Counted from the stretch's first letter, positions 25,401-32,128 are shown. The stretch: DNA of 40,646 nt from Nocardiopsis sp. JB363 (GCF_900143625.1 NZ_FRFF01000108.1:1-40646); one strand, 5' to 3'. Numbers and translations are program-made. Notes: generated from the letters alone by a model not told the origin.

Positions 25401-26313
25401 CGGACTCAGCGTCGTACATCCCCACCAACGAGGCCGCCGAGGTCAGGTTGTCCCAGTGGTACTCCTTGAGCGCATCCCCCCACGAAGCCTCGAACCACCC
25501 CTGGGAAGAGTGGGCGCCCACCATCGCACCCACACCCTCAACGGCGTCCACACCGAAGTCCCACACCGCGTGGCTCGCATCGACCCACCACCCGTGGTCG
25601 GTCTGGGCGCTCTCATGCCCCCACTCCACCGCCAACTCCGACAGATCCTGCTCGAACCCGTGGTAGAACACGTTCGGATCGAGCTCAGCGTCACCCTCGG
25701 GCTGTTGTTCGAACTGGGTGCGACCGGCAATCCCGTTGTTGATGGCGTTGGCGCAGGTGTTCTCGACCTCGGTGTAGTCGGTGATGATCTTTCCGCCCTG
25801 ATCGATCAGGGCCTTGTTCTCCTCCACCAACGGGCTGTCACCGAACCCGAGGAGCCCACCGCCTTTGTCCCAGTCATCGCCCTCGGCAGCGATGCGCGAG
25901 CGCAGGTCGTAGGCTTCCACCCGCAGGTTGGACCAGCGGGTCTTGATGTCGGCCACATCCCCGGCGAAGTTCTCCAACGCCCTGGCCGCCCGGCCCAACT
26001 CCTCACCCACGGTGTCGCCATCGGTGGCCACCGGGTCCAGGACCGAGAACAAGGTCTCGGACTCCGGAGCGGAATAGTGAGGGCTCAACCCGGCCCAGGA
26101 GCCGGTGATGTCGTTGCCGGTGTCGGCGATCGAGGTACCCAACTCACGCAGCCCCGAGGCCATCGCCTCGACATAGCCCACCGACACCGAGGGGTCGGGG
26201 AAGGTCAACGGATTGATGATGCCTTCGGCGTCTTGCAAAGACAGTTTCTGTGTCTCGACATCCACAGGGGGTGCGGGGGTGGCCGCGCCCGCACCGGGGT
26301 CCGCGATCGGCAC
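22429..26313 (-). CDS. ESX/T7SS-type polymorphic toxin with C-terminal REase-fold nuclease
   Basis: 1294 aa from GTG 26313, which has GGAG six bases upstream (TTG 26325 is possible but poor). Residues ~30-230 form a WXG/LXG-like helical region (GLRELGTSIADTGNDI, SWAGLSPHYSAPESE); ~270-410 carry hydrophobic Gly/Ala segments; ~430-940 are a very polar Ser/Asp/Arg/Pro linker. The C-terminal ~350 residues change composition. The last 115 hold DQIWRTDDGG, FIIVEAKG (about 1195-1201), then QGSREYFDDI, the D...ExK pattern of restriction-endonuclease-fold toxins. No Hint or protease domain is seen. No ESX secretion ATPase is in the window, so export relies on a locus elsewhere. DNA in the C-terminal third is AT-richer, typical of swapped toxin tips. 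The immunity gene overlaps its stop. Confidence 0.85.
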   Translation of the reverse strand: MPIADPGAGAATPAPPVDVETQKLSLQDAEGIINPLTFPDPSVSVGYVEAMASGLRELGTSIADTGNDITGSWAGLSPHYSAPESETLFSVLDPVATDGDTVGEELGRAARALENFAGDVADIKTRWSNLRVEAYDLRSRIAAEGDDWDKGGGLLGFGDSPLVEENKALIDQGGKIITDYTEVENTCANAINNGIAGRTQFEQQPEGDAELDPNVFYHGFEQDLSELAVEWGHESAQTDHGWWVDASHAVWDFGVDAVEGVGAMVGAHSSQGWFEASWGDALKEYHWDNLTSAASLVGMYDAESDSLGWNGGEGVGEAWKDLAHSVVPWEEWGDRPGYVIGTAALNVIGLVGGAALTATGVGAVVGVPLMAWRGMSIVDGMGGSGRGGGGGADIDLPDVSQVPRFGGSGSPLINLAGRALDATGYGPSQLADLKAMVSRLLPSGQSGAESAGSSSTQTGGEAEGGRPGSARPPQGSAEVDQRSIQRPAQDSAMDDPGEPVTPAAADTRVSVGSDTGEAGSGRSGAARPVQTTGEVDQSPDQDSATAGRSEPDTESSHSEDETGSENLTDHLDGDESVNGTDPEPRKDEVTEGTENSRAVSEDPNQGPRVSDVAEADSLLQSLADSFTPEQRAGFENAERNLSDLETQEPRPRLSDEQVNARIQSDPSIKNIDAEMHERASNYPGFWEADPTGNTGNGPDHSQQPAYSAARPDSDSAHAQNSGSSHRPTFNLGRSDGSLSDGDRAGERDTRNDGSSDSRDDTRTRDHGPAASHNNENPAPSKNSGPQDTPSPIRNNEGGSPNSERHVPATPARRDLGDFGDRNGAHRSSGEPTADRSSAHPTGPVHHKDGPGPDPEHRRDGADRDGEARREGSDPKRTDRDEDSSRETTRKDDDGGTPKPTPPPESNRSGKEDLDSDSQTDKDSSRGKDNDPVSVPKHRDDAQAKAHDLLRTMDLGTGKDFVKNFVKLVNSKEYGTLLERAFYNVNGDRFRVDISVNGQSIPILVRGDVSSPWIPRNDLPEPDPPRYHPGSIGRTRDGVEVVVLQKLDSLAKMRKLTLSVYKRVDGQVQELKKKFDKDKSDSSSRELDRAREERRPIGRLRKIVTEAFGENSAEQAVKENFTGKNILLEEVRRDEDGKIVKDEKGKPIVDKIERRLPGLAEDEPGSPNPIPTSENAPKNGNDQFDQIWRTDDGGFIIVEAKGSLETSLGERTIKVGDGENELKRVSQGSREYFDDILREMKSRGGEERVLALKIEEVMLEDPGKIHYAEARGNPGSSGDYQGNSMKLFNIFGKGK

Positions 26314-26340
26314 AACGAACTCCAAAACAAGGGGGACAAG

Positions 26341-26375
26341 GGGAGAAAGGGAAGGAAGGAAGGAAGGAAGAAAGG
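26341..26375. repeat. Polypurine tract with GGAA tetranucleotide repeats
   Basis: About five GGAA units (26351-26370) inside a 35-base purine-only run, between the DUF6507-like gene and the toxin gene, 28 bases upstream of the toxin start. On the transcribed strand it reads as a pyrimidine-rich leader. Such simple repeats are rare in this kind of genome and can slip in length. Confidence 0.8.
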
Positions 26376-26388
26376 TTGGCGTAGGGGG

Positions 26389-26772
26389 TCAGACGGGCCG
26401 GCCCGCGCCGGGTCCGCCCACCGGGCCGGAGGGGGCGTTGGGGTCGGGCACATCGCCCGCTTGGGCCTGGGCTTCGGCGGCCATCTCTTGATCGCCCTCG
26501 ATATAGGCGGTGGTGGCCTCACTCGCGCCTTCGAGCGCCGAAGCGGTCAGCGAGAGCATGTCGCCCAACATGGCGAAGTTGTGCTCGGCGAACTCACCGA
26601 TCGCGATCCCGATCGGGGTGCTGTTGATGTGGGAGTTCACCGAGGTGATCCGCGTTTCCAGCTGACTCATGTGCCCCAACAGGCCAGAGCCGCCGCCCTC
26701 CTCACCCAGGTGTTCAGCCGTTTCGGAGAGCACCGCGCCGACCTGGACGGGGTCGATGGACCACTCACTCAC
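26389..26772 (-). CDS. Small WXG100/ESX-like helical protein (DUF6507-like)
   Basis: 127 aa. Starts MSEWSIDPVQVGAVLSETAEHL, then two long amphipathic helices (SQLETRITSVNSHINSTP and AEHNFAMLGDMLSLTASALEGA region) and a disordered Gly/Pro tail. This is the size and layout of ESX-type partner proteins; the opening W-ID motif fits DUF6507, from memory. Its ATG overlaps the stop of the gene before it (ATGA), and it precedes the toxin by 75 bases. In LXG toxin loci, small helical proteins encoded just upstream bind the toxin N-terminus and target it for secretion. The same role is likely here. Confidence 0.7.
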   Translation of the reverse strand: MSEWSIDPVQVGAVLSETAEHLGEEGGGSGLLGHMSQLETRITSVNSHINSTPIGIAIGEFAEHNFAMLGDMLSLTASALEGASEATTAYIEGDQEMAAEAQAQAGDVPDPNAPSGPVGGPGAGRPV

Positions 26773-27104
26773 GATCGACCTCCCGATGTGGGAGCACGAA
26801 ACGCTTGAGGTCGGAACATCTCGTCCTGGTCGACCTCATCGCTCGCCCAGTCGATGGTGCGGCCGGAGGCGTTCGGCGACTCGGAGTCGGAGACCGAGAT
26901 GGTGTGCCACATCCGATCCAGGCAGGAGAGGGCCCGGTGGAAGTCGGTGGTGCCTCGGGTGCGCGCTCGTTCGGCGGCCGTAGCGATACGCACCGCAGGG
27001 GGCGGTGGTCGGCCCGATTCTCGGTCTTGTTGTTCCGGGGGTGGGGGTGTGTCCCCGGTCGAGTGTGTGCCCCCCGTTTCGTCGTAGACGAACGCGAACC
27101 TCAC
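26769..27104 (-). CDS. Hypothetical small protein, first gene of the ESX-toxin operon
   Basis: 111 aa from GTG 27104, with GGAAGG seven bases upstream. Unrecognised. The N-terminal 40 residues are polar with Pro runs; residues ~45-75 could form one amphipathic helix (TDFHRALSCLDRMWHTISV). No signal peptide and no membrane helix. Its stop overlaps the ATG of the 127-aa ESX-like gene. Two small genes before an LXG-type toxin is a layout known from other secreted toxin loci, where both are targeting partners; on that analogy this would be the second partner. Confidence 0.6.
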   Translation of the reverse strand: MRFAFVYDETGGTHSTGDTPPPPEQQDRESGRPPPPAVRIATAAERARTRGTTDFHRALSCLDRMWHTISVSDSESPNASGRTIDWASDEVDQDEMFRPQAFRAPTSGGRS

Positions 27105-27555
27105 GGGCCTGCCTTCCCAAGGTGTCGATATGCGCCTGTTGTCAGATTGGTTGCCTGAATCGTTGGTGTAGTTGTGATTCTGGTGATTTTTCCGCGTTAG
27201 CGCACTCTTGGGGAGCCGTGGTGTGGCGTGGATCGGCGCGGGTCGAAAGCTGGAGTGATCCCCTTACTCCAGGTCATGACATTTGTGGGAGGGGAAGACC
27301 CCGAAGGGAGGAAGGCATAACGTGACGAAGGCCACTTCGGGAGGGGTGCGGCGGCCAGGGCGTCACGTGAGGAGGCCGTAGAGAAGGTAGGGGAAGAAAG
27401 GGCAGCGTTGGGGAGACCGCCCTGGAGGTGTGAGGGGCGAAGATGCGAAAGGTGGGGGTTCGCTGGGGCCGGGCGAGGGCGAAGCCTATCGGTGGAGCAT
27501 CTGCGCGACACCGCATCCTGGTGGTTGCTCTCGTAAGAAGGCGTGGGAGCAGAAC
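27105..27555. other. Intergenic region without recognised features
   Basis: 451 bases between the ESX-toxin operon and the GntR genes. Several short open frames exist but none has a binding site and biased codons. The promoter of the toxin operon should lie just above 27104. I see no GGCC palindrome here. Confidence 0.5.
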
Positions 27556-27798
27556 TCAGCTATCCGGAGCCGGGGCGACGAACGTTCCACGCTGAGGCAG
27601 CGTCACCACCAAACCTTCTTGTCGAAGGACTGCGATCGCACGGCGAGCGGTCTCCCTCGCGATCCCGTAGTCAGCGACCAACATCGACTCCGATGGAAGT
27701 TGCACGCGCGGTTCGAATTCTCCCCTACGGACCCGCTCTCGAAGTCGGTCCGCCACCTGGATGTACAAGGGCGTGGGATCGAAGCGGTCAACCTTCAT
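27556..27798 (-). CDS. GntR-type winged-helix protein, DNA-binding domain only
   Basis: 80 aa. A complete GntR head: PLYIQVADRLRERVRRGEFEP, LPSESMLVADYGIARETARRAIAVL in its core YGIARETARRAIAVL, then the wing LVVTLPQRGTFV. It ends there, with no effector-binding domain, as in the short GntR proteins common in actinomycetes. GAGG lies seven bases before the ATG. It overlaps the previous GntR gene by 11 bases, so the two are translated together and could form a mixed dimer. Confidence 0.85.
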   Translation of the reverse strand: MKVDRFDPTPLYIQVADRLRERVRRGEFEPRVQLPSESMLVADYGIARETARRAIAVLRQEGLVVTLPQRGTFVAPAPDS

Positions 27799-28024
27799 CC
27801 GACCGACGCCTCACGTATGAGCCCATGCCGGAGAAGGTCTTGGTCAGCCCTCGGGCACGCAGGCCTCTGAACGCCTTCTGCGCAGTGGACGTCGATACCT
27901 GGTACTCCTCCGCAACTTCGGCGATCGAGGGAACCCGCTCCCCCGGCGCGTACACGCCGGCTCGGATGCGTTCCTCTAGTTGGTCGGTGATCTGAACCCA
28001 GCGAGGGCCCTCTTCCCACTCCAT
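27788..28024 (-). CDS. GntR-type winged-helix protein, DNA-binding domain only
   Basis: 78 aa: WVQITDQLEERIRAGVYAPGERVPS, VAEEYQVSTSTAQKAFRGLRARGL, and the wing GMGSYV. The recognition helix (STSTAQKAFRGL) differs from its neighbour's (ARETARRAIAVL), so they should read different half-sites. No binding site precedes the ATG, so the transcript may be leaderless. The decayed copy at 28600-28815 is its closest relative in the window. Confidence 0.85.
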   Translation of the reverse strand: MEWEEGPRWVQITDQLEERIRAGVYAPGERVPSIAEVAEEYQVSTSTAQKAFRGLRARGLTKTFSGMGSYVRRRSDEG

Positions 28025-28217
28025 GCCGGCACGCTACAGCGGTTCAGCTGGTGAAAGTCGTGCCCGGTTGAATCTGTGGACAACCGGTGTTGGGAGTTGG
28101 GCAGCACAAAGCCGGAGGAGTGTGAGGCTCCCCCGGTATCGACGCTAGCCGGATGCGGGCAGGCAGCGCCGGCACGTCTTCCGGCCTGTGGATAACCGCT
28201 CAGGGTTCAAGAGGAAG

Positions 28218-28261
28218 AACGCAGACCCTGGCCTCCTTCGAAGGAGGCCAGGGTCTGCGTT
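28218..28261 (-). terminator. Perfect 44-bp palindrome, terminator of the third GntR gene
   Basis: 22-base arms, exactly complementary with no loop spacer (centre TTCGAA). It begins seven bases past the stop of the minus-strand gene at 28269. Confidence 0.8.
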
Positions 28262-28268
28262 ACGGGGT

Positions 28269-28520
28269 CTACTCGCCTGGTGTTCCCGGCTGTGCGGTGA
28301 CGTAAGTTCCCTTGCCGCGCATAGTGACCACCAGCCCCTTGTCCGTAAGCAGGGTGATAGCAGCGCGAACGGTAGGACGCGAGACTCCGAACTCCTCGCA
28401 CAGGGCGGCTTCCGAAGGGATGCGCCGTCGAGGCTCGTAAACACCTTCTGCGATCCGGGCGGCTAGAACGTCCGCGACCTGTTCACGAAGAGGTTCCGGC
28501 CCATCAAGATCAATGGTCAT
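28269..28520 (-). CDS. GntR-type winged-helix protein, DNA-binding domain only
   Basis: 83 aa: PLREQVADVLAARIAEGVYEP, RIPSEAALCEEFGVSRPTVRAAITLL in its core FGVSRPTVRAAITLL, and wing GLVVTMRGKGTYVT. This is the most canonical GntR recognition helix of the group (SRPTVR). There is no effector domain. A TGACGTCA palindrome (28552-28559) lies 32 bases upstream of the ATG and could be its own operator. A GGAGGAG lies too far upstream (about 16 bases) to be ideal. Confidence 0.87.
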   Translation of the reverse strand: MTIDLDGPEPLREQVADVLAARIAEGVYEPRRRIPSEAALCEEFGVSRPTVRAAITLLTDKGLVVTMRGKGTYVTAQPGTPGE

Positions 28521-28599
28521 ATGACGACGCTACGTCTCCTCCATCGTTACTTGACGTCAGACAGCGCCATGTGAAGACACCTGACAACATGTGACGAGC

Positions 28600-28815
28600 T
28601 CAGGCACGCTCGAAGCTCCTTCGCGCACGAGGAACCAACGATGGGGAAGATCTCGATCAGCCCCCGGTCACGCAGGCCTTGAGCGCCTTCTGCGCAGGTA
28701 CCATCGCGATCTTGCACTCCTCCGCGACTCCGAGGACTGGGGGAACTCACTCCCCAGGCGCGTACACGCCGGTTCGGATGGCATCAATAGCGCAGTACCC
28801 ACAAGGCTGCATCCA
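28600..28815 (-). pseudogene. Decayed GntR-type regulator
   Basis: Read on the minus strand, DAIRTGVYAPGE then a TGA stop, then VPPVLGVAEECKIAMVPAQKALKA, aligns with the intact gene at 27788 (ERIRAGVYAPGERVPS...VAEEYQVSTSTAQKAFRGL). After the recognition helix the likeness continues in another frame (LRDRGLIEIFPIVGSSC against LRARGLTKTFSGMGSYV). So there is at least one stop and one frameshift. The upstream end (WVLRY for WVQIT) also shows an indel. No functional product is expected. Confidence 0.75.
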
Positions 28816-28832
28816 GTTGGCTGAATCCGCTC

Positions 28833-29102
28833 TCAGGGCTGCGGAGGTTCCAATGGCAGGACGAAGACACCCATCCCTCGGACCGTCTGCACACGTTCTT
28901 CGTCCTTGAGTACCTGGACCGCCTTCCGAAGGGTGTCTCGGGCAGCGCCGAACTCGTCCTCCAGCTTGACCAGGGATGGAAGCGCTCGGCCTGATGGAAT
29001 CTCTCCACTCTCGATTCGCGCTCGGAGCGCGTTGGCTACCTGGATGTAGGGCGGAACAGCGGATTCGCGGTCAATGGCGGGCATAGCCATGAAGGTAGCC
29101 AT
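28833..29102 (-). CDS. GntR-type winged-helix protein, DNA-binding domain only
   Basis: 89 aa from ATG 29102 (AGGGG ten bases upstream; ATG 29120 and ATG 29090 are possible). Head: PPYIQVANALRARIESGEIPSGRALPS, LEDEFGAARDTLRKAVQVL, wing VRGMGVFVLP. It is divergent from the two small genes at 29249-29940, with an inverted repeat between them, so it probably controls those genes and itself. Confidence 0.82.
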   Translation of the reverse strand: MATFMAMPAIDRESAVPPYIQVANALRARIESGEIPSGRALPSLVKLEDEFGAARDTLRKAVQVLKDEERVQTVRGMGVFVLPLEPPQP

Positions 29103-29128
29103 GGGCCCTGGTCCCCTCATAGCTAGCC

Positions 29129-29149
29129 ACTACCCTAGACAGGGGTAGT
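29129..29149. promoter_or_regulatory. Inverted repeat ACTACCC-N7-GGGTAGT, probable GntR operator
   Basis: Perfect 7-base arms (29129-29135 and 29143-29149) between the divergent GntR gene and the gene at 29249. Position and symmetry suit an operator for the adjacent GntR protein. Confidence 0.6.
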
Positions 29150-29248
29150 AGGGTTAACTTTGAAGAAGCCTTGCCCCAGTCATGAAAGTGGCCCGGCGGT
29201 GCGCTAACACCCCGGGCCCGGACAAGCGAAACCTTAGGAGCGCTTGCC

Positions 29249-29587
29249 ATGCCATACGTTACTGCCTTGCTGTCCCTGCTCGTTCGGCTGTCGCGGCCCA
29301 CGCGTGGGGCGCACACCACAGCCTTCGGATACCTGCGCGAGCTGGGTGGCGAGATGCGTCGCCGCCGGTCACGCCGGGTGCGCCGCTACGTGATCGCCCC
29401 GGCCGACCTCACGACCGCGCACCTCCCCGAACCCGAACCCCTGCCGCCCACAGCCCCGGTCCCGGCTCCCCCGATCCCCGCGCCTCGGCGACCGATCAAG
29501 GACGCTTACCCGCAGGTCGAGATCGTTCGAGGCCCCTATCGGGCTTGGGAGACGCAGCGGGCCTTCCTCCAGGGGGTGTCCGCATGA
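29249..29587 (+). CDS. Hypothetical protein linked to GntR cluster
   Basis: 112 aa. TAGGAG lies eight bases before ATG 29249. A hydrophobic stretch at the start (YVTALLSLLVRLSRP) and a very basic patch (EMRRRRSRRVRRYVIAP) are followed by a Pro-rich middle and a short ordered end, VEIVRGPYRAWETQRAFLQGV. No family recognised. Its stop overlaps the next ATG (ATGA), so the two genes form a tight pair, probably under the GntR protein next door. The arrangement of short GntR genes opposite such a pair resembles accessory regions of actinomycetes, but I can give no function. Confidence 0.75.
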   Translation: MPYVTALLSLLVRLSRPTRGAHTTAFGYLRELGGEMRRRRSRRVRRYVIAPADLTTAHLPEPEPLPPTAPVPAPPIPAPRRPIKDAYPQVEIVRGPYRAWETQRAFLQGVSA

Positions 29588-29940
29588 CGCACGCCACCGA
29601 CGCCCTGGCCGACCGACTCACCCGACTCCTCAACGAATGCGACCTCCCGGTGGACCCGGTCACCCGTCTGATCTCCGCGGACGCGGTCTTCGGACGCCTC
29701 GACATCCTTCTGCGCTCCGGCGACACCCTGCCCGCCCCGTGGGGCATCCGGCTCGGCGGCGGGGGTGTGGAGTGCATGGAAGTGACCGAGCACTACGACG
29801 CACTCTCCGAAGCGCTCCGGGAGATCGGTGGCGACGACGCCTGTTGGCGAGCGCTCCGCCGCGCGAGGGACCGCTGGGGGCTGCTGCGCAACGCCATCAC
29901 CGGCGGCGCGCCGCTCCCCGAACCCTGGGAACGCGGCTAA
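29584..29940 (+). CDS. Hypothetical acidic protein, second of GntR-linked pair
   Basis: 118 aa from ATG 29584, which overlaps the previous stop. Starts THATDALADRLTRLLNECDLPVDP; the middle has PWGIRLGGGGVECMEVTEHYDALSEALREIG and the end WRALRRARDRWGLLRNAITGG. It looks like a compact soluble alpha/beta domain, without membrane parts or known catalytic motif. Both genes of the pair end at the strong hairpin at 29954. Confidence 0.75.
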   Translation: MTHATDALADRLTRLLNECDLPVDPVTRLISADAVFGRLDILLRSGDTLPAPWGIRLGGGGVECMEVTEHYDALSEALREIGGDDACWRALRRARDRWGLLRNAITGGAPLPEPWERG

Positions 29941-29953
29941 CGACACCCTGAGC

Positions 29954-29983
29954 GCCCGGCCGGAAGTGGCACTCCGGCCGGGC
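29954..29983. terminator. Bidirectional hairpin terminator
   Basis: Perfect 11-bp arms GCCCGGCCGGA (29954-29964) / TCCGGCCGGGC (29973-29983), 8-base loop. It sits between the plus-strand pair ending at 29940 and the minus-strand operon ending at 29999. Confidence 0.82.
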
Positions 29984-29998
29984 CTTCGTCGTTCCACT

Positions 29999-30352
29999 TC
30001 ATTCCAGCCCCGTCTCAGGGGATACGGCTTCCAGCCGGGCGGCGCACTGGTTCAGGTCCTCCGCGATGTGGTCCCAGTCCGGACCGTGCAGGTAGAGGTC
30101 GGACGCCGCCATGCGCAGCAGGTGCGGATCATCCGGCCGTTGCAGGCAGGCCAACCGGTAGGCCAGGTTGCGCGCCCATACCGGCAACCCCCATCGACTC
30201 TCGAAGTCGACTCGGAGCATCTCCAGGATGTCGTCCACAGTGGCGAAGGTCAGCTTCTCCACAAACTCCATGACGGCGACCTGCCGGTCCTGGTCATCGC
30301 AGGAGCCCGAGGGGTCCACGATCGCGTCAGCCAACCTGGAGAGTTCGGACAT
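29999..30352 (-). CDS. Hypothetical small protein at the end of the pilin-toxin operon
   Basis: 117 aa from ATG 30352 (GGAGG five bases upstream; ATG 30364 is in frame but overlaps that binding site). Soluble and helical: MSELSRLADAIVDPS, VEKLTFATVDDILEMLRVDFESRWGLPVWARNLAYRLACLQ in its core VDDILEMLRVDFESRWGLP, and LHGPDWDHIAEDLNQCAARL. No known family. Small, acidic and downstream of a toxin operon, it could be an immunity protein for a toxin tip that is no longer here, but that is only positional. Confidence 0.7.
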   Translation of the reverse strand: MSELSRLADAIVDPSGSCDDQDRQVAVMEFVEKLTFATVDDILEMLRVDFESRWGLPVWARNLAYRLACLQRPDDPHLLRMAASDLYLHGPDWDHIAEDLNQCAARLEAVSPETGLE

Positions 30353-30385
30353 GCGTCCCTCCATGCGCGCGATCCGTGGTCACGT

Positions 30386-30862
30386 CTACCAACCAACTTC
30401 CTCTGTTACTGCCCACACCGAAACCCGCTCCTCTTCGGGGAAGCTGAACACAACACTGCGGTCGACGTTCTCACCTTGCTTGACTGAGGTGCATTTTCGA
30501 GGATCGACTAGCTCCGCTTCCCCAATGAAGTGCCTCTCACGCTCCTTATTCTCCACATCACCGGCGGATATAATCCTGTAATTTCCGACCTTTCCGCTTG
30601 CGCAAAATGCACTGGCATCCTCTTCACCAGGCAGGGTGAAGGTGGCAACATACGTCGCAAGTGGGTCCACGTCGCCGACGGAGAAGACCTCGACGGACTC
30701 GGCAGAGTCCGGGATCTCCGCACCGGAGAGCTCCTCGAATTCACTCACCTCGGCTTGCGCCGTGGGCTCGGATTCGGAGGTGCCTTCTACCCCCGAGCAA
30801 CCGGTCGAGAGCACGGATAAGAGCGCTGCCGGTAGCAGAACGGCACCTCGTGGTGTCCTCAT
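30386..30862 (-). CDS. Hypothetical lipoprotein
   Basis: 158 aa. A lipoprotein signal ends in LSTGC (Cys22), so the protein is anchored outside the membrane. An acidic linker follows, then a compact domain with two cysteines (DASAFCASG and DPRKCTSV) that could form a disulfide. Family unknown. The ATG overlaps the stop of the gene before it (ATGA). Extracellular lipoproteins encoded behind a toxin may serve as surface immunity or adhesion factors; nothing here decides between these. Confidence 0.75.
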   Translation of the reverse strand: MRTPRGAVLLPAALLSVLSTGCSGVEGTSESEPTAQAEVSEFEELSGAEIPDSAESVEVFSVGDVDPLATYVATFTLPGEEDASAFCASGKVGNYRIISAGDVENKERERHFIGEAELVDPRKCTSVKQGENVDRSVVFSFPEEERVSVWAVTEEVGW

Positions 30863-31269
30863 CCCTCACCCGCTTCCCCGGCCAACGTCTTACAGCGCCA
30901 GTTCATCCTCTCGCCTGAGTCGAACACCAGCCGGGCCTTCCGGAACCCCAGATCGATCCCCATGCGTTGTCCGACCGAGTCGAACCGCAGATTGACGGAA
31001 AGGATCTCGTCGATTCCCGGGCCGCCGATCCCCTCCCCCTGAACGAACTCCCATGCCTCCGGTGGCCACGCCCAGGTCGGAAGCTCCGGCCACTGACCCT
31101 CGTTGATGCGGAGGGTCCAATCGGTGCCATTCCACAACAGCACCGAAGGACCGTCGTCCATGACGAGCTCGATGCCTTCACAGGCTCCGAGCACCCAGTG
31201 CCGGACCTCGTACAGGGCCCGTACGGACCGACCCATCAGGAGGGTCTCCGCAGAAGGTTGATCACCCAT
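30859..31269 (-). CDS. Hypothetical Trp-rich soluble protein
   Basis: 136 aa from ATG 31269, GGGAG seven bases upstream. It has unusually many tryptophans (RHWVLGACEG, LLWNGTDWTLR, GQWPELPTWAWPPEAWEFV) and an alternating pattern typical of beta-rich folds. No signal peptide. Unrecognised. It overlaps the preceding membrane-protein gene by 8 bases and the following lipoprotein gene by 4, so all three are translated in one run. A small beta-rich protein behind a toxin fits an immunity protein, but no family match supports it. Confidence 0.7.
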   Translation of the reverse strand: MGDQPSAETLLMGRSVRALYEVRHWVLGACEGIELVMDDGPSVLLWNGTDWTLRINEGQWPELPTWAWPPEAWEFVQGEGIGGPGIDEILSVNLRFDSVGQRMGIDLGFRKARLVFDSGERMNWRCKTLAGEAGEG

Positions 31270-31705
31270 GCCTCCACTCCCGACGGTTGCGGACGTAGCG
31301 CCAGGAGGAGGGGAAGCACAGCGGGATCGCGGTGAGCACGGTGAACGGGATCGCCTGTAGCACCGGCGGACCGCCGAACTCGTGGAACCAGACGTTGAGC
31401 CCCACGATCACCACGCACAACCCGGCGACCGCGTACAGCACCACCGGCCCACCACGCCCCAGCAACAGCGCGCACACCAGCGCGACACCGGCGGGCAGCA
31501 GGAGCCAGAGCATGAACAGCACGTCCATGACCCCGAACAGGTGGAAGTTGTCCCAGCGGATCATCCTGGGCACGGAGTACAGACTCCAGACGACCATGAG
31601 CAACAACATGACCCGCTGGGCCCACAACTGCCAGGGCATCACCGGAGCGTCCAGCGAAGCCCGAGGGTGCGCCGATCCGGGGTACGGGGGATCGAACTGC
31701 GACAT
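31262..31705 (-). CDS. Small integral membrane protein, four helices
   Basis: 147 aa. AGGAGGCGG lies six bases before ATG 31705. About four hydrophobic helices: WAQRVMLLLMVVWSLYSV, GVMDVLFMLWLLLPAGVALV, VVLYAVAGLCVVIVGLNVWF, LQAIPFTVLTAIPLCF. The C-terminus is basic (RYVRNRREWRHG) and so probably cytoplasmic. No family recognised. Second of two multi-helix membrane proteins in the operon. Confidence 0.75.
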   Translation of the reverse strand: MSQFDPPYPGSAHPRASLDAPVMPWQLWAQRVMLLLMVVWSLYSVPRMIRWDNFHLFGVMDVLFMLWLLLPAGVALVCALLLGRGGPVVLYAVAGLCVVIVGLNVWFHEFGGPPVLQAIPFTVLTAIPLCFPSSWRYVRNRREWRHG

Positions 31706-31738
31706 GCCGACCGCCTCCTACAGGGGGGTGGAATCCGA

Positions 31739-32128
31739 TCAGGCTCGGACCGGAACGACGGAGAAGTAGCCCCGCGCCGCCGGGCGTAGTGCCAGCACCA
31801 GTCCGGTGATCGCGATGAGCAGGCCGATCAGACCGAACACGTCCCCGCCGAGCGTCCGTCCCAGTTGGATGACGATCAGGAAGGAGTGCAGCACGATGGT
31901 CGAGGTTCGCACCCAGCGAGCCCGGGTCGCGACCTTCACCGCGAGCACCGTCGACAGGGCCGTCAGGAGGAAGTAGGGCATCGCGTACCCCACCCCGAAC
32001 ATCCCGCCGCCGGCCTCACCGATGGCCCAGATCGCGTTCCCGGCGAACATCACCGCGTAGATCCACAGCAGCACCCTCTGGGCGCGTACGGAGGCGGGCG
32101 GTCTGGCGTTGTGGGGGGCGGAGGCCAT
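31739..32128 (-). CDS. Small integral membrane protein, four helices
   Basis: 129 aa from ATG 32128 with AAAGGA upstream. Four helices: VLLWIYAVMFAGNAIWAIG, MPYFLLTALSTVLAVKVAT, STIVLHSFLIVIQLG, VFGLIGLLIAITGLVLALR. No known family. It begins 48 bases after the Im9-like immunity gene and 33 bases before the next membrane protein. Multi-helix proteins in this position sometimes protect against toxins acting on membranes, yet the toxin here is a DNase, so another role or an orphan immunity role is possible. Confidence 0.75.
   Translation of the reverse strand: MASAPHNARPPASVRAQRVLLWIYAVMFAGNAIWAIGEAGGGMFGVGYAMPYFLLTALSTVLAVKVATRARWVRTSTIVLHSFLIVIQLGRTLGGDVFGLIGLLIAITGLVLALRPAARGYFSVVPVRA

Noticed and set aside
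24454..26808. 784-aa open frame on the plus strand
   Set aside because: Antisense to the ESX toxin N-terminal half and its partner gene.
27105..27555. Possible small genes between toxin operon and GntR cluster
   Set aside because: No frame combines start, binding site and codon bias.
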